A stretch of 42,661 bases of DNA. Origin: Fibrobacter sp. (lineage in GTDB: Bacteria > Fibrobacterota > Fibrobacteria > Fibrobacterales > Fibrobacteraceae). Position numbers and translations under genes: made by a program. The notes below the pieces were generated by a model, which saw only the letters and a program-made list of their open reading frames with translations, did no database searches and had not been told where the DNA came from. Shown here piece after piece: positions 1 to 8,770 of the stretch. The stretch spans positions 1-42,661 of the forward strand of contig JAAZFC010000099.1 in NCBI GenBank assembly GCA_012511955.1. The letters are read 5' to 3'. The stretch's first letter is position 1. Each line of letters begins with the position of its first letter.

Positions 1-313
1 CGTGATAAGTTCGCGGCCAAGTGTTGTATGCTCCTAAGCGTGCCAGGGATCTTTCATCTATGTCGGCAATCCAAATTCTTTGCTCTAAAGTAGAGTCTTT
101 TTCAAAACTTATCTCTTTGCTAGAACCAAAATTTTCGATATATACATATTTTATTTTATAAGTTAAATCGTAAAAAACCCTTTCTAATTGTTCTATATAT
201 TTAGAAAAAGCACCACCGTAAAATGAAAGTAAATAAAGGGACAGCGCTGTGATTATTCCTGCTGCCGAAGCAATAAAAATTTTGTAAAACTTTTTGATAT
301 TTCTTTTTACCAT
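1..313 (-). CDS. CHASE2-domain sensor protein, N-terminal part
   Basis: An open frame begins at an ATG at 313 (minus) and runs off the left edge, giving about 104 residues. It starts with a basic stretch (MVKRNIKKFYK) and one hydrophobic membrane segment at about residues 13-33. Then come a motif of the type ERVFYDLTYKIKY and the block IWIADIDERSLARLGAYNTW. This DIDxxSLxxLG pattern after a membrane anchor is characteristic of CHASE2 extracytoplasmic sensor domains, which precede adenylate cyclase, histidine kinase or similar output domains. The output domain lies outside the window, so the enzymatic role is unknown. The gene is divergent from gcvT, with only about 55 bases between the starts. 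No clear Shine-Dalgarno sequence precedes the ATG. Confidence 0.72.
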   Translation of the reverse strand, partial: MVKRNIKKFYKIFIASAAGIITALSLYLLSFYGGAFSKYIEQLERVFYDLTYKIKYVYIENFGSSKEISFEKDSTLEQRIWIADIDERSLARLGAYNTWPRTYH

Positions 314-368
314 GTAAGGAAATTAGTCATTAGTGTTAAATGCTGCAAGTAAAACTTATATTTGTTTC

Positions 369-1451
369 ATGTCAAAAATTTTAAAAACTCCATTATTTGA
401 AAGTCATACCGCCTTAGGAGCTAAAATGGTGCCTTTTGCGGGTTATTCCATGCCTGTATTTTATGACGGCATTCAATTAGAACATTTTGCCGTGCGCGAA
501 AAAGTCGGCGTATTCGACGCTTCGCACATGGGAGTAATTAGCGTAGAAGGCATACAAGCCCTAGACTTTCTACAATATATGTGTAGCAACGACTTGGCAA
601 AACTATCTATAGGACAATGCCAATATACCGCCCTTTGTAATCCCGATGGTACTTGCATAGAGGATGTTTTTGTGTCCCGCGTGGCCGATCTTGAATACCA
701 AATTGTGGCCAATGCTTCCAATAAACAAAAAGATATGGCTTGGTTGCAAAAAAACCAAAAAGACTATGCTGTGGAAATCTCCATGTTAGCCGTGGGTGTT
801 TTAGCGTTGCAAGGGCCAGAAACTGTGAGTTTATTGCAAAAATTAGGTTTAGAACCCATGCTCGAACTCAAACGCAATCAATGTAAATACATAGATTGGC
901 AAGGGGAAAGTTTTTTGGTGAGCCGCACGGGTTATACTGGCGAAGATGGTTTTGAGTTTTTCCCTTCTGAAGCTAATTTAGTGAAAGTATGGGAGTTATT
1001 GCTAGAAGCTGGAGCCAAGCCTTGCGGTTTGGGATGTCGCGATACTTTGCGCCTAGAGGCGGGACTTTCGCTTTATGGTCATGAAATTAGCGATGAAATT
1101 AATCTAGTAGAAGCAGGCCTTAGTTGGATTGTGGGTTGGGATAAAGAAGATTTTATCGGTAAAAAAGCCCTAGAAACTGTGCGTACTCAAGGTGCTCAGC
1201 GGAAATTAGTGGGTATGGTCGCTCAAGAAAGAGCCTTGCCCCGTGCCGAACAAAGGGTGTTAAATGCAGACGGGGTAGATGTGGGCTATATTACTTCGGG
1301 AGGACTTTCCCCTGTGCTTAAAAAAGGCATTGCTTTGGCAATGATAGATATGAAAAATGCAGATATGGGTACTGAATTAAGCGTGCAAGTGCGCAACAAA
1401 GCATTTAAGTTTATGGTAGCCAGTCGCAGATTTTATGTAGCGGGAAAATAA
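369..1451 (+). CDS. gcvT: Aminomethyltransferase (glycine cleavage system T protein)
   Basis: The 360-aa product matches GcvT along its whole length. This is the cytosolic T protein that transfers the aminomethyl-derived C1 unit from lipoyl-GcvH to tetrahydrofolate and releases ammonia. Visible landmarks are the N-terminal KTPLFESHTALGAKMVPFAG block, FDASHMG near residue 50, an acidic pair E98-D99 matching the folate-binding/catalytic Asp of E. coli GcvT, and RTGYTGEDGFEF. The ATG at 369 (MSKILKTPLF) is chosen over an upstream in-frame GTG at 333, which would add 12 atypical residues. The gene ends one base before ftsK, so the two are probably co-transcribed. gcvH and gcvP are not in the window. 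The nearby metF-like gene also concerns folate C1 chemistry. Confidence 0.95.
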   Translation: MSKILKTPLFESHTALGAKMVPFAGYSMPVFYDGIQLEHFAVREKVGVFDASHMGVISVEGIQALDFLQYMCSNDLAKLSIGQCQYTALCNPDGTCIEDVFVSRVADLEYQIVANASNKQKDMAWLQKNQKDYAVEISMLAVGVLALQGPETVSLLQKLGLEPMLELKRNQCKYIDWQGESFLVSRTGYTGEDGFEFFPSEANLVKVWELLLEAGAKPCGLGCRDTLRLEAGLSLYGHEISDEINLVEAGLSWIVGWDKEDFIGKKALETVRTQGAQRKLVGMVAQERALPRAEQRVLNADGVDVGYITSGGLSPVLKKGIALAMIDMKNADMGTELSVQVRNKAFKFMVASRRFYVAGK

Positions 1452-1452
1452 T

Positions 1453-4074
1453 ATGAACAAAAGAAAGCGTAGTGCCAAAAAGTCTAAGACAAGAGTTGCT
1501 AAAAAGGCTACTCCTGCCAGAGATTACCAATGGTGGGGTGCGCTTTTCAAAGATGTTTTTGCTTGGGGAACCATTATTTTCAGTTTAATTGCTTTGGTGG
1601 CTTCTGTTTCGCGTAGTTATGGTTCCCCTGAGCAGAATGTTCTCGGGCCTTATTTGGGGCATGCCTTAGCAGTAAATTTGTCGCTGTTGTTGGGGAAAAT
1701 GCCTTTATTACTATACATCGCCGCCCTGTTTTTTACAGGGGTTTGGCTGATTATCCCTCAAATACCTCGACGCTTTTTTAAGTTAGCTTGTGCTTTTTGG
1801 GTGTTAGCTTTGTCCCTGCAAATACTTTTGTCCTTAAGCTTAGCCCCAGTCAGTGCTTTTTCTAAGTTGCATTTCGAAAATTACGGGGGGATCATAGGGA
1901 TTTTCTTTTTAGAACACTTAGTAAAGCCTCTTTTTCATCAAGCCATGTTAGCGCCATATATAATACTCATAATTTTAATGGTTTTTGCGGTATTTTGGGG
2001 CTTTGGCTTTAGTTTTGTGGGTCTCGCTAAGGCAATATGGAGTCGTTTAAAGCAGTTTAAAAATTTTATTCTTGGTTTGGTGCAAAATATGGCTGCCCCC
2101 AAAGCTGATTTGCCACCATTGCGCGAAACTTCTGATTTTCCAGTATTGCGCCGGGGTAAAGTTGAACCCATAAATGCCGAAGCGCTTATGCCTTCTTCTG
2201 GCACCATGACTCAATTTTCTACTCAATCCCAAGATTTTGTTACCACTCAGGTGCCTTTGACCCATGAACCCACAGTTAATTTGCGTTTGGCTGCCATGGC
2301 CGAAATAGAGGAACAGCTTAAACATGCTGCTAGTATGGACCCTCGTAAGGTTAGGGCTTTGCGCAAAGAGTTAGAAGATTTACGCCGCGCCGATGCAGAA
2401 AACCAATGGGAAGTTAATCGTTCGGATAACATAGAGATTAAGGGCATAGTCAAATCTGATCAAGATTCCACTAAAACTCAGGTGGCAGACATTTCTGCAG
2501 ACCCCACTTTGCCTAATCCCACCATAAAAAGAGCAGACACAGAATATCCAGATTTAGATGGCGAAACTCCCATAGATGATATTACTAAAATCCCTTTGCG
2601 GGTGGCCCAAGAGTATAAAATCCCTAAAGTCAATGCGGTTTTAGACTCTGTGCCTGAACAGCCAGTGGATTACTCCGAAGCTGAACTCAAAGAAATGAGC
2701 GCCCAGCTGGAACAGCAGTTAAGCAATTTTAAAATTAAGGGCAAAGTTACTGGGGTGGTGGCAGGTCCGGTGATTACTCGTTTCGAAATAGAACCCAGCC
2801 CTGGGGTAAAAGTGGCGCGCTTTACCAGCATCGCTGATGATTTAGCCTTGGCTCTAAAAGCTAATTCCATCAGAGTTTTAGCTCCTATTCCTGGAATGCC
2901 AGTGGTGGGTATAGAAATTCCCAATCGCCAAGCGCAAATAGTCTATTGTCGTGAAATCATTGAATCCTCGCGTTTTATGCCAGATCCATACACCCTGCAA
3001 ATAGCTTTGGGTAAAGATATAGTGGGCAATGCTTTTGTCATGGATTTGGCTCGTGCGCCTCATTTGCTTATAGCGGGGCAAACAGGTTCGGGAAAGTCCG
3101 TTTGCATCAATGCGCTTATGGCTTCGTTGCTGTTTTCTAAAACCCCCGACGAACTGCGGATGATTTTGGTGGATCCCAAGGTGGTGGAACTAAAATCTTA
3201 TGAAAACATTCCTCATTTATTGCATCCCGTAATCACCGACCCCGAAACTGCTGTGCAGGCTTTGGAATGGGCTTGTTGGGAAATGGATAGGCGCTATGAT
3301 TTGTTAGCCAAAGCTCGGGTGCGCAATATAAGTGGTTTTAATCAAAAGATAGAAAACGATGAAATAGGTGATGAACTTAGTGGTGAAGATGCCGAACGCA
3401 TGCCTTTTATTGTGATTATAGTAGATGAATTTGCCGATGTTATTATGCAAGCCAAAAAAGAATTTGAAGATCCTGTTATTAGGTTGGCGCAAAAAGCTCG
3501 GGCTTGTGGTATCCATTTAGTCTTAGCTACTCAAAGACCTTCTACAAATGTTATTACTGGGGTAATTAAAGCCAACTTGCCCAGTCGAATTTCATTTAAA
3601 GTGGCTTCGCATATAGATGCTCGTACGGTTTTAGATCATGCCGGTGCCGAAAAACTGTTGGGCAGGGGAGATATGCTTTTCCGCTCCATTGACGACCCCG
3701 AAGCTGTGCGGGTGCATGGCGCCTTCTTGTCTGACGATGATGCGGAAAATGTGGCTTTGAGTTGTTCTGAACAAAATGTATTCTATCCTCAACTAGATTC
3801 GTTTAGTGTAGAAACAGAAGAAGATGGTGATTTTGGTGGAAATGAAGATAAAGACCCATTGTTTTTAGATGCTTTAGAGGCTATTATTAACAATGGTGGG
3901 GCTTCAACTTCTATGTTACAACGAAGGTTGAGAGTGGGCTATGCTCGGGCTGGTCGCATTATTGATGAACTGTATAGTGAAGGCTTTATTGGACCTGCGC
4001 GGGGCTCTAAACAGCGCGAAGTGCGTGTGGGTTACGATGAGCTAGAAAATTTGCGCAGAACCCATGGATATTAA
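1453..4074 (+). CDS. ftsK: DNA translocase FtsK/SpoIIIE
   Basis: This 873-aa protein is a septal DNA pump that helps resolve and segregate chromosome termini at division. After a very basic N-terminus (MNKRKRSAKKSKTR) there are about four hydrophobic segments in residues 30-190. A charged linker of roughly 200 residues follows, then the FtsK alpha domain (VVAGPVITRFEIEPSPGVKV). The RecA-like motor has Walker A GQTGSGKS at 542-549 and Walker B IIVDEFAD with D658-E659. The C-terminal gamma winged helix (MLQRRLRVGYARAGRIID) is the part that reads KOPS in FtsK. The linker lacks the long Pro/Gln repeats of E. coli FtsK, and the length fits the shorter FtsK/SpoIIIE class. It ends in tandem TAA TAA codons. 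Confidence 0.95.
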   Translation: MNKRKRSAKKSKTRVAKKATPARDYQWWGALFKDVFAWGTIIFSLIALVASVSRSYGSPEQNVLGPYLGHALAVNLSLLLGKMPLLLYIAALFFTGVWLIIPQIPRRFFKLACAFWVLALSLQILLSLSLAPVSAFSKLHFENYGGIIGIFFLEHLVKPLFHQAMLAPYIILIILMVFAVFWGFGFSFVGLAKAIWSRLKQFKNFILGLVQNMAAPKADLPPLRETSDFPVLRRGKVEPINAEALMPSSGTMTQFSTQSQDFVTTQVPLTHEPTVNLRLAAMAEIEEQLKHAASMDPRKVRALRKELEDLRRADAENQWEVNRSDNIEIKGIVKSDQDSTKTQVADISADPTLPNPTIKRADTEYPDLDGETPIDDITKIPLRVAQEYKIPKVNAVLDSVPEQPVDYSEAELKEMSAQLEQQLSNFKIKGKVTGVVAGPVITRFEIEPSPGVKVARFTSIADDLALALKANSIRVLAPIPGMPVVGIEIPNRQAQIVYCREIIESSRFMPDPYTLQIALGKDIVGNAFVMDLARAPHLLIAGQTGSGKSVCINALMASLLFSKTPDELRMILVDPKVVELKSYENIPHLLHPVITDPETAVQALEWACWEMDRRYDLLAKARVRNISGFNQKIENDEIGDELSGEDAERMPFIVIIVDEFADVIMQAKKEFEDPVIRLAQKARACGIHLVLATQRPSTNVITGVIKANLPSRISFKVASHIDARTVLDHAGAEKLLGRGDMLFRSIDDPEAVRVHGAFLSDDDAENVALSCSEQNVFYPQLDSFSVETEEDGDFGGNEDKDPLFLDALEAIINNGGASTSMLQRRLRVGYARAGRIIDELYSEGFIGPARGSKQREVRVGYDELENLRRTHGY

Positions 4075-4087
4075 TAATATTGTGAAT

Positions 4088-4119
4088 TTGACAAAAGAAT
4101 ACTATATTATGCGTATATG
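4088..4119 (+). promoter_or_regulatory. Possible promoter upstream of the metF-like gene
   Basis: A perfect -35 TTGACA lies at 4088-4093 in the ftsK to metF gap. The best downstream -10 candidates are CGTATA (spacing 18) and TATATG at 4114-4119 (spacing 20). Both fit poorly, so transcription start here is only a suggestion. Confidence 0.3.
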
Positions 4120-4143
4120 TGAATTAGTGCATAAGGAGTGCAG

Positions 4144-4896
4144 ATGAACAATTTCTCTCAAAAAATAGCTTTAGAGTTAGTTCCTAATAGTTTTGAAACT
4201 TTGTTGGACGAAGCGCAAATATCCCAAAAAGTTACCCAAAAGGTGCAATGCATAAATATTCCAGAAATGATGTCCAAAGAAATCAAGGCTCATCATGCTG
4301 CAGATTTATTTTTAAAAAATGGTTTTGATGCAATTCCACATTTCCGCACTCGTGAACGCACCATTGACGAACTTGCCGAGCTTATAAGCCCTTTGATTGC
4401 TTTAGGTTTGAATAAAGTGTTGCTTATTACCGGTGATCCCCCTAAAGATAATCCCAATGAAGCTGCGAAACTAACCCCTGTACAAGCAATTCCTCAGCTT
4501 AAAGAGCGCTTTCCCCAATTAAAAATATATGTGGGTTTGGATCCCTATAGGCAGTCGTTTATCACTGAATTCAAATATTGCCAAGAAAAACTAGCTGCTG
4601 GAGCCGATGGTTTTTTCTCCCAACCTTTCTTTTCGCCACATTTGCTTTCCTTATGGTTAGAGCAGTTGCATAATACGGAATTTTGGGTGGGCTTAAGCCC
4701 AGTAACTACGCCCTCGTTTAAAAAATATTGGGAAAACACTAATCATGTGGTTTTTCCACCGGAATTCTCCATAGATCTCAAAGAAAATTGTTTAGAACAG
4801 CAAAAACTAATGAAATTAGCTGCTGAAGCTGGACAGCATATATATTTGATGCCTATTACTGTTACCGTGGAAGAATATTTAAAACAACTTTTATAA
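4144..4896 (+). CDS. Methylenetetrahydrofolate reductase family protein
   Basis: The 250-aa protein has the layout of the MetF TIM barrel, a cytosolic FAD enzyme reducing 5,10-methylene-THF to 5-methyl-THF. Recognisable positions, aligned by eye to E. coli MetF, are ALELVP (the catalytic Glu of FEFFPP), AIPHFRTRERTIDEL (AAPHLTC), LLITGDPP (ALRGDLP, carrying the flavin/folate Asp), GADGFFSQPFF (GANRAITQFFF, with the folate-binding Gln) and GLSPVTTPSFKKYW (GILPVSNFKQAKKF). It is about 45 residues shorter than E. coli MetF, so a divergent or specialised member is possible. The ATG at 4144 is chosen because AAGGAG (4133-4138) sits 5 bases upstream. A GTG at 4138 overlaps that site. The gene converges stop to stop with the small minus gene. 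Confidence 0.75.
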   Translation: MNNFSQKIALELVPNSFETLLDEAQISQKVTQKVQCINIPEMMSKEIKAHHAADLFLKNGFDAIPHFRTRERTIDELAELISPLIALGLNKVLLITGDPPKDNPNEAAKLTPVQAIPQLKERFPQLKIYVGLDPYRQSFITEFKYCQEKLAAGADGFFSQPFFSPHLLSLWLEQLHNTEFWVGLSPVTTPSFKKYWENTNHVVFPPEFSIDLKENCLEQQKLMKLAAEAGQHIYLMPITVTVEEYLKQLL

Positions 4897-5172
4897 TTAC
4901 TTTAAAGAACTCAATAAGTTATCAATTTCATTTTGATCGAGTATTTGCCCTGCTTCGCTTTTAGCTTCAGTTCCACTAGGGTTTGCTTCGGTCAAAATAC
5001 TGTCTATATTGTGGGTACTAGGGATGCTAAGTCCTGCATCCTTGGCGCGATACTCGTTGTAAATAGCCATAAAACTTGAAATTGGCAAACTGTAATTCCA
5101 ACGCGGATCAGACACTGCTTTACTCCAAGCAGTGTGGCAGTCAAAAAGCCATGGATAAAAGTCAGGTTTCAT
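4897..5172 (-). CDS. Small protein with a C-terminal FliM/CheZ-like CheY-binding peptide
   Basis: I do not recognise the 91-aa protein as a whole. The first half is aromatic-rich (FYPWLFDCHTAWSK, DPRWNY). Residues 55-75 are polar and probably flexible. The last 15 residues read ILDQNEIDNLLSSLK. This closely resembles the CheY-P-binding peptide at the FliM N-terminus (LSQxEIDALL) and the CheY-binding tail at the CheZ C-terminus (xVDDLLxSLGF). CheZ also carries it C-terminally. No helical hairpin of CheZ is present. The gene is divergent from a CheA hybrid kinase, 88 bases away. The inferred role is binding a CheY or receiver domain as adaptor, sink or phosphatase partner. The peptide match is visible; the function is inference. 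Confidence 0.6.
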   Translation of the reverse strand: MKPDFYPWLFDCHTAWSKAVSDPRWNYSLPISSFMAIYNEYRAKDAGLSIPSTHNIDSILTEANPSGTEAKSEAGQILDQNEIDNLLSSLK

Positions 5173-5193
5173 GTTTTTTTCTCATAATAAATA

Positions 5194-5239
5194 TATATAA
5201 AGAATTAATATTGTTTTGCAAGTTTTTTTGTGTTAAAAT
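5194..5239. promoter_or_regulatory. Divergent promoter region between the small che-linked gene and cheA
   Basis: The 88-base gap at 5173-5260 is strongly AT-rich and must drive both genes. For the minus gene, TTGCAA (5221-5216) is spaced 16 from TATATA (5199-5194). For cheA, TTGTTT (5211-5216) is spaced 17 from TAAAAT (5234-5239). The -35 elements share bases, so the two directions may compete. Confidence 0.4.
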
Positions 5240-5260
5240 AATAGGAAAAAGGTAAAACCT

Positions 5261-8200
5261 ATGATAGACAATGATGAATCCCTATTGCAAGAATATTTAT
5301 CTGAATCCTTAGAGCATCTCGAAGGAATAGAAGACTCTATTTTAAAAATAGAAGAAGACGGTTCAAACACAGATGATGAGCTAGTAAATAAAGTTTTTAG
5401 AGCTGTTCATACCATTAAAGGCGGGGCAGGTTTTTTAAATTTGCAAAACATATCAGTGGTATGTCACGCCCAAGAAAGCATCTTGAATTTAGTTCGCAAC
5501 GGAGTAATAGTACCGGATAGCGAAATTACAAACGCGTTGTTGGTTAGTATAGATACGGTGCAATTGATGTTAGAAGATATAAGCACAGAAGCTAGCACCG
5601 ATGTAAGTAGTGAATTAGAAACTTTAAATAATATTTTAAAAAAATACTCCTCAGAAACATCAGCCATGGATGGTAATATGACAGATATTAGCACAGGTTC
5701 CTTAGTCGCCCTAATTTCCAGCGATGTTTTGGAAGATTTTACTAAACGGGGGTCTTGGGTATATCAATTTACTTTTAATGTTAAAAAGCCTAAACAATAC
5801 GGATATGACAATTTTGAAAGCTTGATTTCTGTATTGGATAAAACAGGAACTATACTTGCTTCTAATAGTCCAGAATTTCAAGATGCTCCTGATGGCATTT
5901 GGGAGCTGGCTTACGCTACTATATTAGAGCCTGCATTGCTTTACCAAATGCTAAAATTGTCTGCTGAAGAAGTTATAATTATTGTCAATCAAGATAAATT
6001 GTCAGAGTCTCAATCCGCAGAGCCAGCGGCTCAACCTGTGGCTACAAAAGTGGAAAAACAAGTTGTTAGCAAAAGTGATACCCAAGCTTCTCCCATAGGG
6101 GATGCTAGTGTGTCTGTGATAACAAATTCTCCTGAGGCTTCTGAGAAAATTCGAGTAAATTTATCTGTATTAGATAAATTAATGACTTTAGCGGGGGAAC
6201 TAGTGTTGGCGCGCAACCAATTGGTGCAAAGTGTAGCCAGCAAAAATCTAGAAACCATTGAAAGTAATTCTCGACAATTGAATTTTATCACTTCAGAATT
6301 ACAAATGGCTATTATGGCTACGCGCATGCAGCCTATTGGAAATGTTTTTAGCCGTTTTCGCCGTATTGTGCGCGATATGTCGCAGAGATTAGGCAAAAAA
6401 GTTAACCTGGAAATTACCGGTGAAGATGTTGAACTCGACCGCAGTATCATAGATGCCATTGGGGATCCTTTGACTCATATAGTGCGCAACTCCATGGATC
6501 ATGGTGTAGAAGTTCCCCATATACGCGAAGCTGCTGGTAAAAATGGTACTGCGCAAATCAGTTTGAAAGCGCGTCATGAAGCGGGCATGGTGGTTATAGA
6601 AATTGTAGATGATGGGGCGGGCATAGATCCAGCTAAAATCACTGAAAAAGCCATAGAAAAAAAGCTTATAGCTGCCAGTGATGTAGAAAGATTAAGTGAA
6701 AAAGAGGTGCTAAATCTCATTTTTGCTCCTGGATTTTCCACCGCAGCTGAAGTTACCGACATTTCCGGACGAGGCGTGGGGATGGATGTGGTGCGCACAT
6801 CTTTTGCTCGTTTAGGCGGCAGCGTAGATATTTCTTCTACTCTGGGGCAGGGCACTACTTTGCAAGTTCGCTTACCTCTAACTTTGGCTATAATCCCCGC
6901 TTTAATGGTACAAGTGGGAGCCCAAGTTTTTGCCATTCCCCAAGTAAATTTACAAGAGTTGGTGCGCATAGCTCCCGACCAAATAAAGCGCCGCATCAAT
7001 AAGGTAGGGGACTCTGTGTTTTTACGCCTGCGCGAAGAACTTATCCCACTATTATCCCTAAACGAAATTCTAGAGATAAAAAGCACTTTTGTACATCCTG
7101 AAACTGGTGCTGTACAGGAAAGCCAAAGGGAACAGTTTTGGGATCGCCGTCAACTAGACGATGTGGATTTGAATGACGATAATAGAAAGCAAGAGCAAGA
7201 TCGTCGTAATCGTTTAAGCGGTTCCATTAAAATTGCTGTGGTTACCACGGGAAGTGCTTCTTTTGGCGTGGTGGTAGATGGTTTCCAAGATACCGAAGAA
7301 GTCGTGTTGAAACCCTTGGGGTCTCATTTACAAAAATGTCGTTTTTATTCTGGTGCTACTATTTTAGGTGATGGCAATCCCGCTTTGATTTTTGATGTGG
7401 GAGGAATGGCAGAAAAGTGGTTAGATTTACAAGCTGTGGATGAAGTGCGAGAAAGTATAATCCAAAATGACATTCAGGCCGATAATGAAAAGCAGTCGTT
7501 AATTTTAATGAAAGGAGGTGGTAATCAATATTACGGTGCTCCTTTGGGATTAATTACTCGCATCGAAGAAGTGGCAGCTTCAGAAATAGAAAAAGTTGCC
7601 GACAAGTTGCATATCCATTACCGCAATGAAATTTTACAGCTATTTACTTTGGATAATGTGGCTGGAGTAGAGCCTCTAGCTGAGCAAAGCACTTACAATA
7701 TTGTGGTATTTGAAGTGCAAAATAAAAGTGTTGGTTTGATAGTTTCCGAAATCATTGATGCGGTAGAAACAGATGCTTATATTGACCAAGAAGCTTATAG
7801 CCAACCCGGGATAATGGGTTCCTCTATCATAGAAGGGCGCACTACTTTTATCTTGGATTTATATGGAATTGCCATTAAAAAAATGCCGGAACTAGCTGTG
7901 CAAAGCAAGGCTTTGGGGCAAGACGAAGGCTCTGAAGAAAAATTAGTTTTAGTGGTAGATGATTCTATATTTTTCCGTACACAAATACAGAAATTTGTGG
8001 AAGAAGCGGGTTATAAAGCTGTGGTGGCCGACGATGGTGCAACGGCTTGGCCGCTTATGGAAGAGCATAATTTTACTTTAGTGCTTACAGATATAGAAAT
8101 GCCCATCATGGATGGTTTAGAGTTTACTAGGCTTATCAAGGGGCACGAGAAGTTCAAAAACATACCTGTGGTAGCCATTACTTCACTAATGGGTAGTGAG

Positions 8201-8308
8201 GCAGAGGAAAGAGGTTATCAGGCAGGGGTCGATCAATATCTAGTTAAGCTTGATAGAGAGCAAATTGTAAACACTTTAAACCATTACCACAGTGTGGGGG
8301 TGAAATGA
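5261..8308 (+). CDS. cheA: Hybrid chemotaxis histidine kinase CheA with two CheW-like domains and a receiver
   Basis: The 1015-aa kinase sits in chemoreceptor arrays and passes phosphate from ATP to response regulators. The order is: HPt with AVHTIKGGAGFL (phospho-site H50); a region at about 150-260 resembling a CheY-docking P2 domain; dimerisation helices from about 295; an HATPase with N box DPLTHIVRNSMDHG near 402, DDGAGID near 449 and GRGVGMDVV near 503; a first CheW-like domain at about 545-715; a second at about 745-880; and a C-terminal receiver (LVLVVDDS) with phospho-acceptor D944 in LTDIEMP. A classical CheA has one CheW-like domain and no receiver, so this is a hybrid form. It overlaps the following cheW by 4 bases (ATGA). 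A purine-rich ribosome site (AGGAAAAAGG) precedes the ATG. Confidence 0.93.
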   Translation: MIDNDESLLQEYLSESLEHLEGIEDSILKIEEDGSNTDDELVNKVFRAVHTIKGGAGFLNLQNISVVCHAQESILNLVRNGVIVPDSEITNALLVSIDTVQLMLEDISTEASTDVSSELETLNNILKKYSSETSAMDGNMTDISTGSLVALISSDVLEDFTKRGSWVYQFTFNVKKPKQYGYDNFESLISVLDKTGTILASNSPEFQDAPDGIWELAYATILEPALLYQMLKLSAEEVIIIVNQDKLSESQSAEPAAQPVATKVEKQVVSKSDTQASPIGDASVSVITNSPEASEKIRVNLSVLDKLMTLAGELVLARNQLVQSVASKNLETIESNSRQLNFITSELQMAIMATRMQPIGNVFSRFRRIVRDMSQRLGKKVNLEITGEDVELDRSIIDAIGDPLTHIVRNSMDHGVEVPHIREAAGKNGTAQISLKARHEAGMVVIEIVDDGAGIDPAKITEKAIEKKLIAASDVERLSEKEVLNLIFAPGFSTAAEVTDISGRGVGMDVVRTSFARLGGSVDISSTLGQGTTLQVRLPLTLAIIPALMVQVGAQVFAIPQVNLQELVRIAPDQIKRRINKVGDSVFLRLREELIPLLSLNEILEIKSTFVHPETGAVQESQREQFWDRRQLDDVDLNDDNRKQEQDRRNRLSGSIKIAVVTTGSASFGVVVDGFQDTEEVVLKPLGSHLQKCRFYSGATILGDGNPALIFDVGGMAEKWLDLQAVDEVRESIIQNDIQADNEKQSLILMKGGGNQYYGAPLGLITRIEEVAASEIEKVADKLHIHYRNEILQLFTLDNVAGVEPLAEQSTYNIVVFEVQNKSVGLIVSEIIDAVETDAYIDQEAYSQPGIMGSSIIEGRTTFILDLYGIAIKKMPELAVQSKALGQDEGSEEKLVLVVDDSIFFRTQIQKFVEEAGYKAVVADDGATAWPLMEEHNFTLVLTDIEMPIMDGLEFTRLIKGHEKFKNIPVVAITSLMGSEAEERGYQAGVDQYLVKLDREQIVNTLNHYHSVGVK

Positions 8309-8757
8309 AAGTCATAGATACTTTAGACAATATAAACTCAGGTTTAAAAAATATTTTGCTTTTTAAATCGGCAAAAGTTTTATGTGGCATAGATGTTTTA
8401 GATATCCAAGAAGTTCGCAAAGACTTTGAAATTACACCTGTACCCTTAGCCCCTAGCTATGTTACGGGGATAATGAATTTGCGTGGAGAAATCGCCACAG
8501 TGTTTGATTTGTCTTCGCGTTTAGATCTCCCCAGTAAAGGCATAACTGAGGATTCTCAAGTGATAGTATTAAAAGTGCGAGGTGGAGAATTTCAAGGTTT
8601 GTTAGTAGATGAAATAGACGATGTGCTATCAGTAAATTCAGCGGATATTTCTCAGCCAGGGCATTTATCCAATATAGACGAAAAATTTGTTGCAGGAATT
8701 TGTAAACAAGAAGAAGATTTGGTAGCTTTGCTAAATCTTGAGACTATATTATCTTAA
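8305..8757 (+). CDS. cheW: CheW-like coupling protein
   Basis: The 150-aa protein consists of one CheW domain, the adaptor that couples receptors to CheA in the array. Typical blocks are VLCGIDVLDIQEVRK, the VTGIMNLRGEIATVFDL signature (family form IxGxxNLRGxxxPVxDL) and GLLVDEIDDVL. It starts inside the cheA stop through an ATGA overlap, implying translational coupling and stoichiometric production with the kinase. It lies 13 bases before cheR. A second CheW (41916-42434) belongs to the other chemosensory locus. The two sequences differ clearly, so they probably serve separate arrays. Confidence 0.9.
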   Translation: MKVIDTLDNINSGLKNILLFKSAKVLCGIDVLDIQEVRKDFEITPVPLAPSYVTGIMNLRGEIATVFDLSSRLDLPSKGITEDSQVIVLKVRGGEFQGLLVDEIDDVLSVNSADISQPGHLSNIDEKFVAGICKQEEDLVALLNLETILS

Positions 8758-8770
8758 TGCGATGTAATAT

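Noticed and set aside
314-368. Glycine riboswitch before gcvT
   Set aside because: Only about 55 bases separate gcvT from the divergent gene, too short for the aptamer, and no conserved core is seen.
6574-7086. Open frame of 170 codons opposite the first cheA
   Set aside because: It is antisense to the conserved kinase and CheW code, with no start signal and serine/arginine-rich composition typical of a shadow frame.
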